Origin: Pseudomonas anguilliseptica
GTDB taxonomy: Bacteria; Pseudomonadota; Gammaproteobacteria; Pseudomonadales; Pseudomonadaceae
Length of the DNA: 64,000 nucleotides
Reading direction: 5' to 3'
NCBI RefSeq assembly: GCF_900105355.1
Contig: NZ_FNSC01000001.1
Location: 1,922,001-1,986,000 of the forward strand
The notes under the pieces are model-generated. The model did not search any database. It was not told the origin of the DNA and saw only the letters and a list, made by a program, of their open reading frames with translations. Below are positions 1 through 8,341 of this stretch, piece after piece. Each line of letters begins with the position of its first letter. The stretch's first letter is position 1. The translations under genes and the position numbers were made by a program.

Positions 1-214
1 CGCGGATGCGCGCCAGCAGGTCGAGGCCGCTGGCACCCGGCATGCGGATGTCAGAAATAATCACGTCCGGCTGCTGGCGGGTTAGTCGGCTGAGCACGCC
101 ATCAGCACTGTCAAAGCTCTGGGTGGTCATGCCTTCCTGTTGCAGGGCCTTTTCCAGGACCCAGCGGATGGAGCGGTCGTCATCGACAATCCAGACGGTT
201 TCACTGCGACTCAT
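1..214 (-). CDS. ntrC: Nitrogen regulation response regulator NtrC, N-terminal part (runs off the window)
   Basis: Only the first 71 codons are inside the window. They form a receiver domain: the acidic pocket VDDD lies at residues 10-13 and the likely phosphoacceptor is Asp55 in the motif SDIRMPG. NtrC-family proteins continue with a sigma-54-interacting AAA+ domain and a Fis-type helix-turn-helix, which would lie beyond base 1. The ATG overlaps the ntrB stop codon in an ATGA, so the two are translationally coupled. NtrB phosphorylates NtrC, which then activates sigma-54 promoters such as glnA under nitrogen limitation. Assignment rests on the receiver sequence and the ntrB-glnA context. Confidence 0.93.
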   Translation of the reverse strand, partial: MSRSETVWIVDDDRSIRWVLEKALQQEGMTTQSFDSADGVLSRLTRQQPDVIISDIRMPGASGLDLLARIR

Positions 215-1296
215 GACGGAGTTACTCCTTGTTCCAGCGGCAGGAAGATCGAGAACACGGTGTGGCCAGGATGGCTCTCGCACTCGATCAGACCTTGGTG
301 CTGACTGATGATGTTCTGGGTAATAGCCAGGCCCAGGCCGGTGCCGTCGGCACGCCCGCTGACCATGGGGTAGAAGATGGTTTCCTGCAGCTCGGGCGGA
401 ATGCCGGGGCCGTTGTCGATAATCTCGATCTTGGTCACCAGGCGATGGCGGCAGTGACCAATGGTGAATTGGCGCAGAGTGCGGGTGCGCAGGGTGATAC
501 GTCCCAGGCGCAGATCGCTTTGCCCGGACAGCGCCTGCATGGCATTGCGCACGATATTCAGCACCGCCTGGATCATCTGTTCGCGGTCGATCAGCACATC
601 CGGAATGCTTGGGTCGTAATCGCGCACCAAAATGATGCTGCCCTGGCTTTCCGCTTCCACCAGACTGCCGACACGTTCGAGCACTTCATGCACGTTGGTC
701 AGTGCCAGGGATGGCAGCTTGTTCGAACCGAGTATACGGTCGACCAGGTTTCTTAACCGGTCGGCCTCCTCGATGATCACATTGGTGTAGTCCTTGAGGC
801 TTTCTTCGGGCAGCTCGCGCGCCAGCAATTGCGCCGCACCGCGAATGCCACCCAACGGGTTTTTGATCTCATGGGCCAGGCCGCGCACCAGCAGTTTGGT
901 GGTTTCCTGCTTGGACAGCTGCGCCTCTTCCTTGGTGATGCGCAGCAGGCGGTCACGCGGATGCACTTCTAGTAGCAACAGGGTTTCGCCACGGCTGAGC
1001 ACCGGCGTCACCGCGTAGTCGACAGTCAGAGTCTGGCCGCTGACCGACGTCACCACCGCTTCGCGTTTGTTGAACGGGTGGGCCTGTTGAACGGCCTGGC
1101 GCAGGGCGCTCAGCGCCTCACTGGATTCGGTAAACAGCTCGCTGATGAATTGCCCGTGGCTGCGCTGGCCGCTGACGGCCAGGAGCATCTCCGCTGCCGG
1201 GTTCATGTACTCAAGACGCAGGTCGTCGTTGAGCAGCAGCGTGGCAGTGGTCAGGTTGTCCAGCAGCAGGCGGTGCAGTGCGTCGTTGATGATCAT
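211..1296 (-). CDS. ntrB: Nitrogen regulation sensor histidine kinase NtrB (GlnL)
   Basis: A 361-residue cytosolic histidine kinase without membrane segments, as expected for NtrB. A PAS-like sensor occupies about residues 1-115. The phosphoacceptor is His142 in AHEIKNPLGG. The ATP-binding domain follows, with an N box (NIVRNAMQAL), a G1 box (DNGPGIP) and a G2 box (GTGLGLAI). The family phosphorylates or dephosphorylates NtrC according to PII state. The frame stays open upstream to 1443, but the start at 1296 (MIINDALHRLLLDNL) matches the family N-terminus and length. The stop overlaps the ntrC start. A putative NtrC operator lies about 180 bp upstream. Confidence 0.95.
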   Translation of the reverse strand: MIINDALHRLLLDNLTTATLLLNDDLRLEYMNPAAEMLLAVSGQRSHGQFISELFTESSEALSALRQAVQQAHPFNKREAVVTSVSGQTLTVDYAVTPVLSRGETLLLLEVHPRDRLLRITKEEAQLSKQETTKLLVRGLAHEIKNPLGGIRGAAQLLARELPEESLKDYTNVIIEEADRLRNLVDRILGSNKLPSLALTNVHEVLERVGSLVEAESQGSIILVRDYDPSIPDVLIDREQMIQAVLNIVRNAMQALSGQSDLRLGRITLRTRTLRQFTIGHCRHRLVTKIEIIDNGPGIPPELQETIFYPMVSGRADGTGLGLAITQNIISQHQGLIECESHPGHTVFSIFLPLEQGVTPS

Positions 1297-1476
1297 ATGG
1301 GATGTCAGCAGACCCTTGGGTTCCAGCAATGCAGCTGGAAAATGCAAGAAGCAAACCAAAGCCCCGAAAAGAAGCGTGTTTGGCCGTGGGATGCCGGGAA
1401 TTAGCTGCTTTTCAGCGCAGCCGGGTCGTGCGTGGCGACCCAAAACAGGGAGAGTATAGAAATGCCGGGCAATATG

Positions 1477-1493
1477 CGCACTGCTTTGGTGCG
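1477..1493. promoter_or_regulatory. Putative NtrC-binding site upstream of ntrB
   Basis: The 17-base site has GCAC, six bases, then GGTGC. This fits the NtrC consensus TGCACCA-N3-TGGTGCA in its second half and in the GCAC of the first. The wider sequence is also a 6-bp inverted repeat (1476-1481 with 1489-1494), so it could double as a weak hairpin after the DUF4124 gene ending at 1504. In enteric bacteria NtrC represses the promoter of its own operon, and this position is compatible with that role. By-eye match only. Confidence 0.45.
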
Positions 1494-1503
1494 CAATGCC
1501 GGT

Positions 1504-2121
1504 TTAGATAAATGGAACGAAAGGAATGTCTTTCTTTTCCGGCGGCTTGTCCTTCAGTGGACACTCCGGGCGCACGCCGTAATCGGCTTTCTTGCAGGGA
1601 TTGACCTTGCGCTTCTGTGCCAGGGATATGCGCAGCATGTGGAACGGTTGAGTGGGCGTACGCTCGATGATGCGTCCCTGCTGGTCGATGATTTCTACCG
1701 CCAGCTGATGGGTGCCGCGGTCGATATTTTCCAGCGGGAACACTGGGCTAGTACCTACTTCGCCCACCTGTACACCATCCAGCAGCAGGCGATAGTTGTG
1801 TTGGGGGAAAAGTTTCGGTTCGCTGTTGACGCTGACAATCAGGTTGCCGGCGCTGTCGCGGATGGTCGCATCGGGCTGTGGTACCAGAATCCGCAGCAGG
1901 CTGTAGCGCTGGCTTGGTTCGGGTGGCGCTTCAATTAGGGGCGCCGTTTGCGTCTGGATGGTCGGCATCGAGTTGCTGGGCGCCAGCTCGACGCGTTCGG
2001 CATCGCCCGAGCGGGGCTTATCGGTGAAGACGCGATTCCCTTCGGCATCTATATAGGTGTAGACCTGCGCAACGGCAGGTAGAGCGAGCAGCATCAGGCC
2101 GCACAACAGCAGATTGCGCAT
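1504..2121 (-). CDS. DUF4124 domain-containing exported protein
   Basis: A 205-residue protein with a classic Sec signal peptide (MRNLLLCGLMLLALPAVA, cleavage near residue 18). The short DUF4124 motif follows: VYTYIDAEGNRVFTDKPR at about residues 20-37. The middle is Pro-rich and low in complexity. The rest looks like a beta-rich domain (about 75-165), and the basic tail contains two Cys (NPCKK, RPECPL). DUF4124 proteins are predicted periplasmic proteins of unknown function. The gene starts 2 bp after the stop of a shorter paralogue, so the pair is one transcription unit. It lies between glnA and ntrB, as in other Pseudomonas, but nothing in the sequence shows a role in nitrogen control. Confidence 0.85.
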   Translation of the reverse strand: MRNLLLCGLMLLALPAVAQVYTYIDAEGNRVFTDKPRSGDAERVELAPSNSMPTIQTQTAPLIEAPPEPSQRYSLLRILVPQPDATIRDSAGNLIVSVNSEPKLFPQHNYRLLLDGVQVGEVGTSPVFPLENIDRGTHQLAVEIIDQQGRIIERTPTQPFHMLRISLAQKRKVNPCKKADYGVRPECPLKDKPPEKKDIPFVPFI

Positions 2122-2123
2122 AG

Positions 2124-2678
2124 TCAGGGGGCTGGCTTGGGTTTTGGTGGGGGCGGACGCAGGGCCGGGCTGCTGGTGTTGACCCGCTGTACGGTAAAGG
2201 TGGCCGTGGCGCTCTGCTGGATCGCTCGCTCGCCGCTGAGCACTTCCACAGCCAGGCTGTGTTCGCCACGATCGGCATTGCTTATCTGCAGGCGCGGTAC
2301 GTTGCTTGGCTGGCCGTGTGGCTTGCCGTCGAGCAGCAGGCGCAGGCGATGGTTGGTGGCCAGGCGCGGCTGGATATCCACGCCAACGCTGAAGGTGCCG
2401 TTGTTGGCACGCATGGCCTCATCGTCGGGGATGCCGGTCAGCTGCAGGGTGCTGTAAGGCGCGGTGTTGTCGACGGGTTCGGGGGTAGTTGCTGCGGGCA
2501 GGCTGGGTACTGGCATCGACACGCTATTGGTTTTCGGCAGCTCGACATTCTGTGTCGCCTGGCCTTCCGGTGGCTGGTCGGTGAATACCGTGTTGCCATT
2601 GGCGTCGGTGTATTTGTAGATCTGCGCACTGGCCGGCAACGCCAGGCCCAGCAGCAGGCAGATAAGTAGAGGGCGCAT
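2124..2678 (-). CDS. DUF4124 domain-containing exported protein (paralogue)
   Basis: A 184-residue protein with a signal peptide (MRPLLICLLLGLALPASA). Its DUF4124 motif IYKYTDANGNTVFTDQPP is close to that of the neighbouring gene. The later region RLLLDGKPHGQPS...RGEHSLAVEV parallels RLLLDGVQVGEV...RGTHQLAVEI in the neighbour, so the two are tandem paralogues over their full length. The C-terminus is a Pro-rich tail. It is probably periplasmic; function unknown. It is the first gene of the pair and lies downstream of glnA on the same strand, beyond the glnA terminator. Confidence 0.84.
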   Translation of the reverse strand: MRPLLICLLLGLALPASAQIYKYTDANGNTVFTDQPPEGQATQNVELPKTNSVSMPVPSLPAATTPEPVDNTAPYSTLQLTGIPDDEAMRANNGTFSVGVDIQPRLATNHRLRLLLDGKPHGQPSNVPRLQISNADRGEHSLAVEVLSGERAIQQSATATFTVQRVNTSSPALRPPPPKPKPAP

Positions 2679-2810
2679 GCCTGACTCTCCCTAGTAATGT
2701 GCCCTAAGACTTGCACTGGTGAAGCGCTCTGGCAAGCGTGTTGATGGCCGGGCGTGTACCAGCGCAGAAAACTGCGGGGTGAAAGGTGGCTTGTGCCAGG
2801 CGCCAGACGC

Positions 2811-2834
2811 AAAAAGGCCACCCGAAGGTGGCCT
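2811..2834 (-). terminator. Rho-independent terminator of glnA
   Basis: Bases 2815-2822 and 2827-2834 form a perfect 8-bp stem (AGGCCACC / GGTGGCCT) closed by a CGAA tetraloop. Read on the minus strand the stem is followed by five T (the A run 2811-2815). It lies 19 bp after the glnA stop codon. Confidence 0.88.
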
Positions 2835-2852
2835 CTTGTGTTGCGTGCGGGA

Positions 2853-4259
2853 TTAGACGCTGTAGTACAGGTCGTATTCCAGCGGGTGTACGAAGGTGCG
2901 TACTTTGATTTCTTCTTCCGACTTCAGCTCAAGGTAAGCGTCGATGAAGTCGTCGGAGAACACGCCGCCTTTGGTCAGGAACGCACGACCTTTATCCAGC
3001 TCTTCCAGGGCTTCTTTCAGGCTGCCGCACACTTGCGGGATCAGCTTGCCTTCTTCTGGTGGCAGGTCGTACAGGTTCTTGTCAGCAGCATCGCCAGGGT
3101 GGATCTTGTTCTGGATACCGTCGATACCGGCCATCAGCAGAGCAGCGAAGGCCAGGTATGGGTTGGCAGCTGGATCCGGGAAGCGTGCTTCGATGCGGCG
3201 AGCTTTCGGGCTGGAAACGTAAGGGATACGGATCGAAGCCGAACGGTTACGCGCCGAGTAAGCCAGCATTACTGGAGCTTCGAAGCCTGGGACCAGGCGC
3301 TTGTAGGAGTTGGTCGACGGGTTGGTGAAGCCGTTCAGTGCTTTACCGTGCTTGATGATGCCGCCGATGAAATACAGGGCAGTATCGGACAGGCCGGCAT
3401 AGCCTTCGCCGGAGAAGGTGTTCTTGCCATCTTTGGAGATGGACATGTGTACGTGCATACCCGAACCGTTGTCGCCGTACAGTGGCTTCGGCATAAAGGT
3501 CGCGGTCTTGCCATAGGCATCGGCCACGTTGTGTACGCAGTACTTCAGGGTCTGAACTTCGTCAGCCTTGGCCACCAGGGTGTTGAACTTCACGCCGATT
3601 TCGTTCTGACCGGCGGTCGCCACTTCGTGGTGGTGAACTTCGATGACCAGGCCCATTTCTTCCATGGCATTACACATGGCAGTACGGATTTCGTGGTCAT
3701 GGTCGCACGGCGGAACCGGGAAGTAGCCGCCTTTGACAGCTGGGCGGTGACCCTTGTTGCCGCCTTCGATGTCGGCGTCGGTGTTCCAGGAGCCCTGTTC
3801 GGAGAAGATCTTGAACATGGAGCCAGAGATATCGGACTTGAACTTCACTTCGTCGAAGATAAAGAACTCAGGCTCCGGGCCGACGAATACGGTGTCGCCG
3901 ATGCCGGTGGTTTTCAGGAACTCTTCGGCGCGCTTGGCGATCGAGCGCGGGTCGCGGTCGTAGCCCTGCATGGTGCTCGGCTCGACGATGTCGCAGACCA
4001 GGATCAGGGTCGGCTCTTCGGTGAACGGATCCAGTACAGCGGTTTCGTCAACCGGCATCAGGATCATGTCGGAGGCTTCGATGCCTTTCCAGCCGTGGAT
4101 GGAGGAGCCGTCGAACATTTTGCCGTGCTCGAAAAATTCGTCGTCCAGGGCGTCGCGTGCCGGCATGGTCACGTGGTGCTGTTTGCCCTTGGTGTCGGTG
4201 AAGCGCAGGTCAACCCACTTCACGTCGTGTTCTTTAATCAGTTGAATCGACTTCGACAT
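2853..4259 (-). CDS. glnA: Glutamine synthetase, type I
   Basis: A 468-residue type I glutamine synthetase that condenses glutamate and ammonia to glutamine with ATP; cytosolic dodecamer in this family. The catalytic core shows the GS signature regions: FDGSSIHGW near residue 50, [10 protein letters not shown], the nucleotide-binding [14 protein letters not shown], and NRSASIRIP. Tyr397 in NLYDLPPE is the adenylylation site typical of GSI-beta enzymes, so activity is probably tuned by GlnE. I chose the ATG at 4259 ([15 protein letters not shown]) because it gives the family length and has a strong GGAGGA ribosome site upstream; the frame is open further up to 4301. Expression should be driven by the sigma-54 promoter at 4355-4370 and NtrC. 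Confidence 0.97.
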   Translation of the reverse strand: MSKSIQLIKEHDVKWVDLRFTDTKGKQHHVTMPARDALDDEFFEHGKMFDGSSIHGWKGIEASDMILMPVDETAVLDPFTEEPTLILVCDIVEPSTMQGYDRDPRSIAKRAEEFLKTTGIGDTVFVGPEPEFFIFDEVKFKSDISGSMFKIFSEQGSWNTDADIEGGNKGHRPAVKGGYFPVPPCDHDHEIRTAMCNAMEEMGLVIEVHHHEVATAGQNEIGVKFNTLVAKADEVQTLKYCVHNVADAYGKTATFMPKPLYGDNGSGMHVHMSISKDGKNTFSGEGYAGLSDTALYFIGGIIKHGKALNGFTNPSTNSYKRLVPGFEAPVMLAYSARNRSASIRIPYVSSPKARRIEARFPDPAANPYLAFAALLMAGIDGIQNKIHPGDAADKNLYDLPPEEGKLIPQVCGSLKEALEELDKGRAFLTKGGVFSDDFIDAYLELKSEEEIKVRTFVHPLEYDLYYSV

Positions 4260-4354
4260 GCTGTCCTCCAGGTGGATAAGGCTCGAATCATGAGCCCTCA
4301 ATCAGTTCGGTACGGCTGCGGCATACTCCGCAAGGGCATCCTGCCTCACAAGGG

Positions 4355-4370
4355 AGCAAATTGCATGCCA
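4355..4370 (-). promoter_or_regulatory. Sigma-54 promoter of glnA
   Basis: On the minus strand the bases read TGGCATGCAATTTGCT. This matches the sigma-54 consensus TGGCAC-N5-TTGCW at all but one conserved position, with correct GG-GC spacing. It lies about 95 bp upstream of the glnA start codon. NtrC-dependent sigma-54 promoters upstream of glnA are established in enteric bacteria and pseudomonads. Confidence 0.8.
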
Positions 4371-4442
4371 GTGCACAGGAATGGGTGTGGGGCCTGAAAC
4401 TCAGGTTTGGCGGGGGCTGCGCGGCGCTGCCTGATAAATATT

Positions 4443-4490
4443 TGCACTGTTATGGGTCGCCAAATTTAATGCGTGCACTTAAATGGTGCT
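4443..4490. promoter_or_regulatory. Tandem NtrC enhancer sites for glnA
   Basis: The strong site at 4474-4490 reads TGCAC, TTAAA, then TGGTGCT, a near-complete NtrC palindrome. A weaker site at 4443-4459 begins TGCAC and keeps TGG in its second half. The sites are 31 bp apart (three helical turns) and about 100 and 130 bp upstream of the predicted sigma-54 start. This is the arrangement of the glnA enhancer in enteric bacteria. Read by eye. Confidence 0.6.
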
Positions 4491-4512
4491 TGTTTTGGTC
4501 GGGTGAGGATTT

Positions 4513-4544
4513 TTGATCAAAGCGTGAGCAGTTTCCGCTATAAT
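4513..4544 (+). promoter_or_regulatory. Probable sigma-70 promoter of thiI
   Basis: A perfect -10 hexamer TATAAT lies at 4539-4544, 43 bp before the thiI start. The best -35 candidate is TTGATC at 4513-4518, but the 20-bp spacing is longer than ideal, so only the -10 is convincing. The promoter diverges from the glnA enhancer region. Confidence 0.45.
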
Positions 4545-4586
4545 CCGCGCCCCTGTTTTTTCGCGGCCTCGGCACCCCCTGTTTTC

Positions 4587-6041
4587 ATGAAACTGATCGT
4601 TAAAGTCTTCCCGGAAATCACCATTAAAAGTCGGCCGGTGCGTAAGCACTTTATCCGGCAGCTGGCGAAGAACATTCGTTCGGTTTTGCGTGAGTTTGAT
4701 CCACAGCTGCAAGTCAGTGGTGTGTGGGACAACCTGGAAGTCGAAACCCAGATCAGTGAGCCGAAAACCCTGCAGGCGATGATTGAGCGCCTGAGCTGCA
4801 CGCCAGGCATCACCCATTTCCTGCAAGTTGATGAATACCCGCTGGGTGACTTCGACGATGTGCTGGAAAAGTGCAAGCTGCACTTCGCCGATCAGATGCC
4901 GGGCAAAATCTTCGCCGTGCGCTGCAAGCGCGCCGGCAAGCACGCGTTCAGCTCCATGGATGTCGAGCGCTATGTCGGCAGCCAGTTGCGCCAGCAGTGC
5001 GGCGCCGCCGGCATCTCGCTGAAAGATCCGGACGTTGTCGTGCGTATGGAAATCCGCGACCAGCGCTTATTCGTTATTCACCATCAGCACGAAGGCTTGG
5101 GCGGTTATCCGCTCGGCTCGCTGGAGCAGACCCTGGTGTTGATGAGTGGTGGTTTTGACTCCACCGTCGCCGCTTATCAGATGATGCGCCGCGGCCTGAT
5201 CACCCACTTCTGCTTCTTTAATCTTGGCGGCCGCGCCCACGAACTGGGCGTGATGGAAGTGGCGCATTACCTCTGGCAGAAGTTCGGCAGCTCGCAGCGC
5301 GTGCTGTTTATCAGCGTGCCGTTCGAGGAAGTGCTGGGCGAGATTCTCGGCAAGGTCGACAACAGCCAGATGGGCGTCATCCTCAAGCGCATGATGCTGC
5401 GCGCATCTACGCGTATGGCCGAGCGCCTGCAGATTGATGCGCTGGTTACTGGTGAGGCGATTTCTCAGGTATCGAGTCAGACCCTGCCGAACCTCGCGGT
5501 GATCGACTCGGCCACCGATATGCTGGTGCTGCGTCCCCTGCTCGCCAGCCATAAGCAAGACATCATCGACACTGCTACGCGCATCGGCACCGCCGAGTTC
5601 GCCAAGCATATGCCGGAGTATTGCGGGGTGATTTCGGTCAATCCGACCACCAAGGCGAAGAAGCTGCGCATTGAGCACGAGGAAAGCCAGTTCGACATGG
5701 CCATTCTCGAGCGCGCCCTGGAACGTGCGACCTTGCTGCCGATCGACAAAGTGATCGATGAGCTGGGCAAGGACGTGCAGGTCGAGGAAGTCAGCGAAGC
5801 CCTGGCTAGCCATGTGGTCATCGATATTCGCCACCCCGATGCCGCCGAGGACGAGCCGCTCGCCCTGCCTGGCGTCGAGGTCATGGTGCTGCCGTTCTAT
5901 GCCTTGAACAGCAAGTTCAAGGAGCTGGATGAGGCGCGCCAGTACCTGTTGTATTGCGATAAAGGTGTGATGAGTCGTTTGCACGCCCACCACTTGCTGA
6001 GTGAGGGGCATGCCAATGTGCGCGTTTATCGTCCGACATAA
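4587..6041 (+). CDS. thiI: tRNA 4-thiouridine synthase / thiamine sulfur carrier enzyme ThiI
   Basis: A 484-residue cytosolic enzyme that adenylates tRNA U8 and transfers sulfur to make 4-thiouridine. In gammaproteobacteria it also feeds thiazole synthesis. Domain order: N-terminal ferredoxin-like and THUMP region (about 1-165), then the PP-loop ATP-pyrophosphatase motif SGGFDS at residues 187-192, then a C-terminal rhodanese-like domain. The last carries the persulfide Cys457 in [12 protein letters not shown], as in the long enteric form. I took the ATG at 4587 ([20 protein letters not shown]) because it gives the family N-terminus and length; the frame is open upstream to 4473. Confidence 0.96.
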   Translation: MKLIVKVFPEITIKSRPVRKHFIRQLAKNIRSVLREFDPQLQVSGVWDNLEVETQISEPKTLQAMIERLSCTPGITHFLQVDEYPLGDFDDVLEKCKLHFADQMPGKIFAVRCKRAGKHAFSSMDVERYVGSQLRQQCGAAGISLKDPDVVVRMEIRDQRLFVIHHQHEGLGGYPLGSLEQTLVLMSGGFDSTVAAYQMMRRGLITHFCFFNLGGRAHELGVMEVAHYLWQKFGSSQRVLFISVPFEEVLGEILGKVDNSQMGVILKRMMLRASTRMAERLQIDALVTGEAISQVSSQTLPNLAVIDSATDMLVLRPLLASHKQDIIDTATRIGTAEFAKHMPEYCGVISVNPTTKAKKLRIEHEESQFDMAILERALERATLLPIDKVIDELGKDVQVEEVSEALASHVVIDIRHPDAAEDEPLALPGVEVMVLPFYALNSKFKELDEARQYLLYCDKGVMSRLHAHHLLSEGHANVRVYRPT

Positions 6042-6091
6042 GATGCCCGGGTTGAATGGTGGCAGTATCCGCCATCGCCCTCCCGACCTAC

Positions 6092-6120
6092 AGGCGGCGT
6101 GATTAACACGCACGCCGCCT
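6092..6120 (+). terminator. Hairpin after thiI
   Basis: AGGCGGCGTG (6092-6101) and CACGCCGCCT (6111-6120) form a perfect 10-bp stem with a 9-base loop, 50 bp after the thiI stop. No U tract follows, so it is a terminator-like hairpin or a transcript-stabilising structure rather than a textbook intrinsic terminator. Confidence 0.5.
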
Positions 6121-6195
6121 GGCAGAAATCGCAATTAGTTAATACTCGCCGCCTAGACTAAGCGGCACACCGAATCCTCTGATCGAGATACACAC

Positions 6196-8016
6196 GTGAT
6201 CGAAAATCTACGCAACATCGCCATCATTGCCCACGTTGACCATGGTAAGACCACCCTGGTAGACAAACTTCTGCGTCAGTCTGGCACTCTCGAGCGCGGC
6301 GAGCTCAACGACGAGCGCGTGATGGACAGCAACGACCAGGAAAAAGAGCGCGGCATTACCATTCTCGCGAAGAACACCGCGATCAACTGGAACGGCTACC
6401 ACATCAACATCGTCGACACCCCCGGCCACGCCGACTTCGGCGGTGAAGTTGAGCGCGTAATGTCGATGGTTGACTCCGTGCTGCTGCTGGTTGATGCCCA
6501 AGACGGCCCGATGCCACAGACCCGTTTCGTGACCAAGAAGGCTTTCGAAGCCGGCCTGCGTCCAATCGTGGTCATCAACAAGGTTGACCGTCCAGGCGCA
6601 CGTCCGGACTGGGTTCTGGACCAGATCTTCGACCTGTTCGACAACCTCGGCGCCACCGAAGAGCAGCTGGACTTCAAAGTTGTCTACGCCTCGGCCCTGA
6701 ACGGCATTGCCGGTCTGGAGCACACCGCCATGGCTGAAGACATGACCCCGCTGTATCAGTCCATCGTCGACAACGTACCGTCGCCTAAGGTTGATATCGA
6801 CGGCCCGTTCCAGATGCAAATCTCGGCACTGGACTACAACAGCTTCCTCGGCATTATCGGTGTTGGCCGTATTGCTCGCGGCAAGGTCAAGCCAAACACC
6901 CCAGTGGTTGCCATCGACGCCGACGGCAAGCGCCGCAACGGTCGTATCCTCAAGCTGATGGGTCACCACGGTCTGCACCGTATCGACGTTGAAGAAGCCA
7001 CTGCCGGCGACATCGTCTGCGTCAGCGGTATGGACCAGCTGTTCATCTCCGACACCCTGTGCGACATCAACAATGTTGAAGCGATGAAGCCGCTGACCGT
7101 CGACGAGCCAACCGTATCCATGACCTTCCAGGTCAACGATTCGCCGTTCTGCGGTAAAGAAGGCAAGTTCGTCACCAGCCGTAACATCAAAGAGCGTCTG
7201 GACAAAGAGCTGCTGTACAACGTTGCTCTGCGCGTTGAAGAAGGCGACTCGGCTGACAAGTTCAAGGTCTCCGGCCGTGGTGAGCTGCACCTCTCGGTAC
7301 TGATCGAAACCATGCGTCGCGAAGGCTTCGAAATGGGTGTTGGTCGTCCAGAAGTGATCATCCGTCAGGTAGACGGCGTGAAGCACGAACCGTTCGAAAA
7401 CGTCACCATCGACACCCCGGAAGAATCCCAGGGCAAGGTCATGGAAGAGATGGGCCTGCGTAAAGGCGACCTGACCAACATGGTGCCGGATGGCAAGGGC
7501 CGTGTACGTCTGGAATACAGCATCCCTGCTCGCGGTCTGATCGGTTTCCGTAACCAGTTCCTGACCCTGACCAACGGTGCTGGCATCCTGACCTCGATCT
7601 TCGATCGTTACGACACCATGAAGTCCGGTCAAATGTCTGGCCGTCAGAACGGCGTACTGGTTTCGGTTGAAACCGGCAAGGCACTGACCTACTCCCTGGA
7701 AACTCTGCAGGCGCGTGGCAAGCTGTTCGTTGAGCACGGTCAAGAGATCTACAACGGTCAGATCGTTGGTCTGAACAGCCGTGACACCGACATGGGCGTT
7801 AATCCAACCAAAGGCAAGAAGCTCGACAACATGCGTGCTTCCGGTAAAGACGAAACCATCGCTCTGGTTCCACCTGTTCGTTTCACCCTGGAGCAGGCTC
7901 TGGAATTCATCCAAGACGACGAACTGTGCGAAGTCACGCCGAAGTCGATCCGTCTGCGCAAGAAGATCCTCGACGAAGGCGAGCGCACCCGCGCTGCCAA
8001 GAAAGCCAAGAACTGA
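6196..8016 (+). CDS. typA: Ribosome-associated translational GTPase TypA/BipA
   Basis: A 606-residue GTPase of the EF-G/LepA superfamily that acts on the ribosome in 50S assembly and stress adaptation. The G domain has P loop AHVDHGKTT at about residues 12-20, the switch segment [14 protein letters not shown] (G3) and NKVDRP (G4). EF-G-like domains II, III and V and the BipA-specific C-terminal region follow ([22 protein letters not shown] near the end). Length is normal for the family. The start codon is GTG at 6196; its ribosome site is weak. A strong terminator follows at 8034-8072, so it is probably monocistronic. Confidence 0.97.
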   Translation: MIENLRNIAIIAHVDHGKTTLVDKLLRQSGTLERGELNDERVMDSNDQEKERGITILAKNTAINWNGYHINIVDTPGHADFGGEVERVMSMVDSVLLLVDAQDGPMPQTRFVTKKAFEAGLRPIVVINKVDRPGARPDWVLDQIFDLFDNLGATEEQLDFKVVYASALNGIAGLEHTAMAEDMTPLYQSIVDNVPSPKVDIDGPFQMQISALDYNSFLGIIGVGRIARGKVKPNTPVVAIDADGKRRNGRILKLMGHHGLHRIDVEEATAGDIVCVSGMDQLFISDTLCDINNVEAMKPLTVDEPTVSMTFQVNDSPFCGKEGKFVTSRNIKERLDKELLYNVALRVEEGDSADKFKVSGRGELHLSVLIETMRREGFEMGVGRPEVIIRQVDGVKHEPFENVTIDTPEESQGKVMEEMGLRKGDLTNMVPDGKGRVRLEYSIPARGLIGFRNQFLTLTNGAGILTSIFDRYDTMKSGQMSGRQNGVLVSVETGKALTYSLETLQARGKLFVEHGQEIYNGQIVGLNSRDTDMGVNPTKGKKLDNMRASGKDETIALVPPVRFTLEQALEFIQDDELCEVTPKSIRLRKKILDEGERTRAAKKAKN

Positions 8017-8033
8017 TCCAGTGCTAGCTAACT

Positions 8034-8072
8034 AAAAAGCCCCCGCCGGCGCGAGCCTGCGGGGGCTTTTTT
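8034..8072 (+). terminator. Rho-independent terminator of typA
   Basis: AGCCCCCGC (8038-8046) pairs with GCGGGGGCT (8059-8067). The stem is preceded by an A run and followed by at least five T. It lies about 20 bp after the typA stop codon. Confidence 0.92.
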
Positions 8073-8341
8073 ATTGGGCTGTCGCCGCGTGTGGCCACTC
8101 CCCTGTATGACGATTAAATAATGCTCTCAACGATTTTATGCCTGGTATTTAGCTGTGCTGCTTCTCAATCGTGGGCGCCTTGTGTAAGGTTCGTCGCGAC
8201 AGTAACCGGTGTCAGAAGTTCAGGATGAGCGGCCGGTTCTGTGATGTGGTTCACGCGTGATGTGGGTGATGGCAACTCGCCATGTGTTCTAATGCGCGCC
8301 GCATTTTCCTCTGTTAATTCGCTATTCAAAGGATTGAAGGC

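Noticed and set aside
2754..4397. 547-codon open frame antisense to glnA
   Set aside because: It lies opposite a certain gene, has no ribosome site or recognisable domain, and reflects strong codon bias of glnA in a GC-rich genome.
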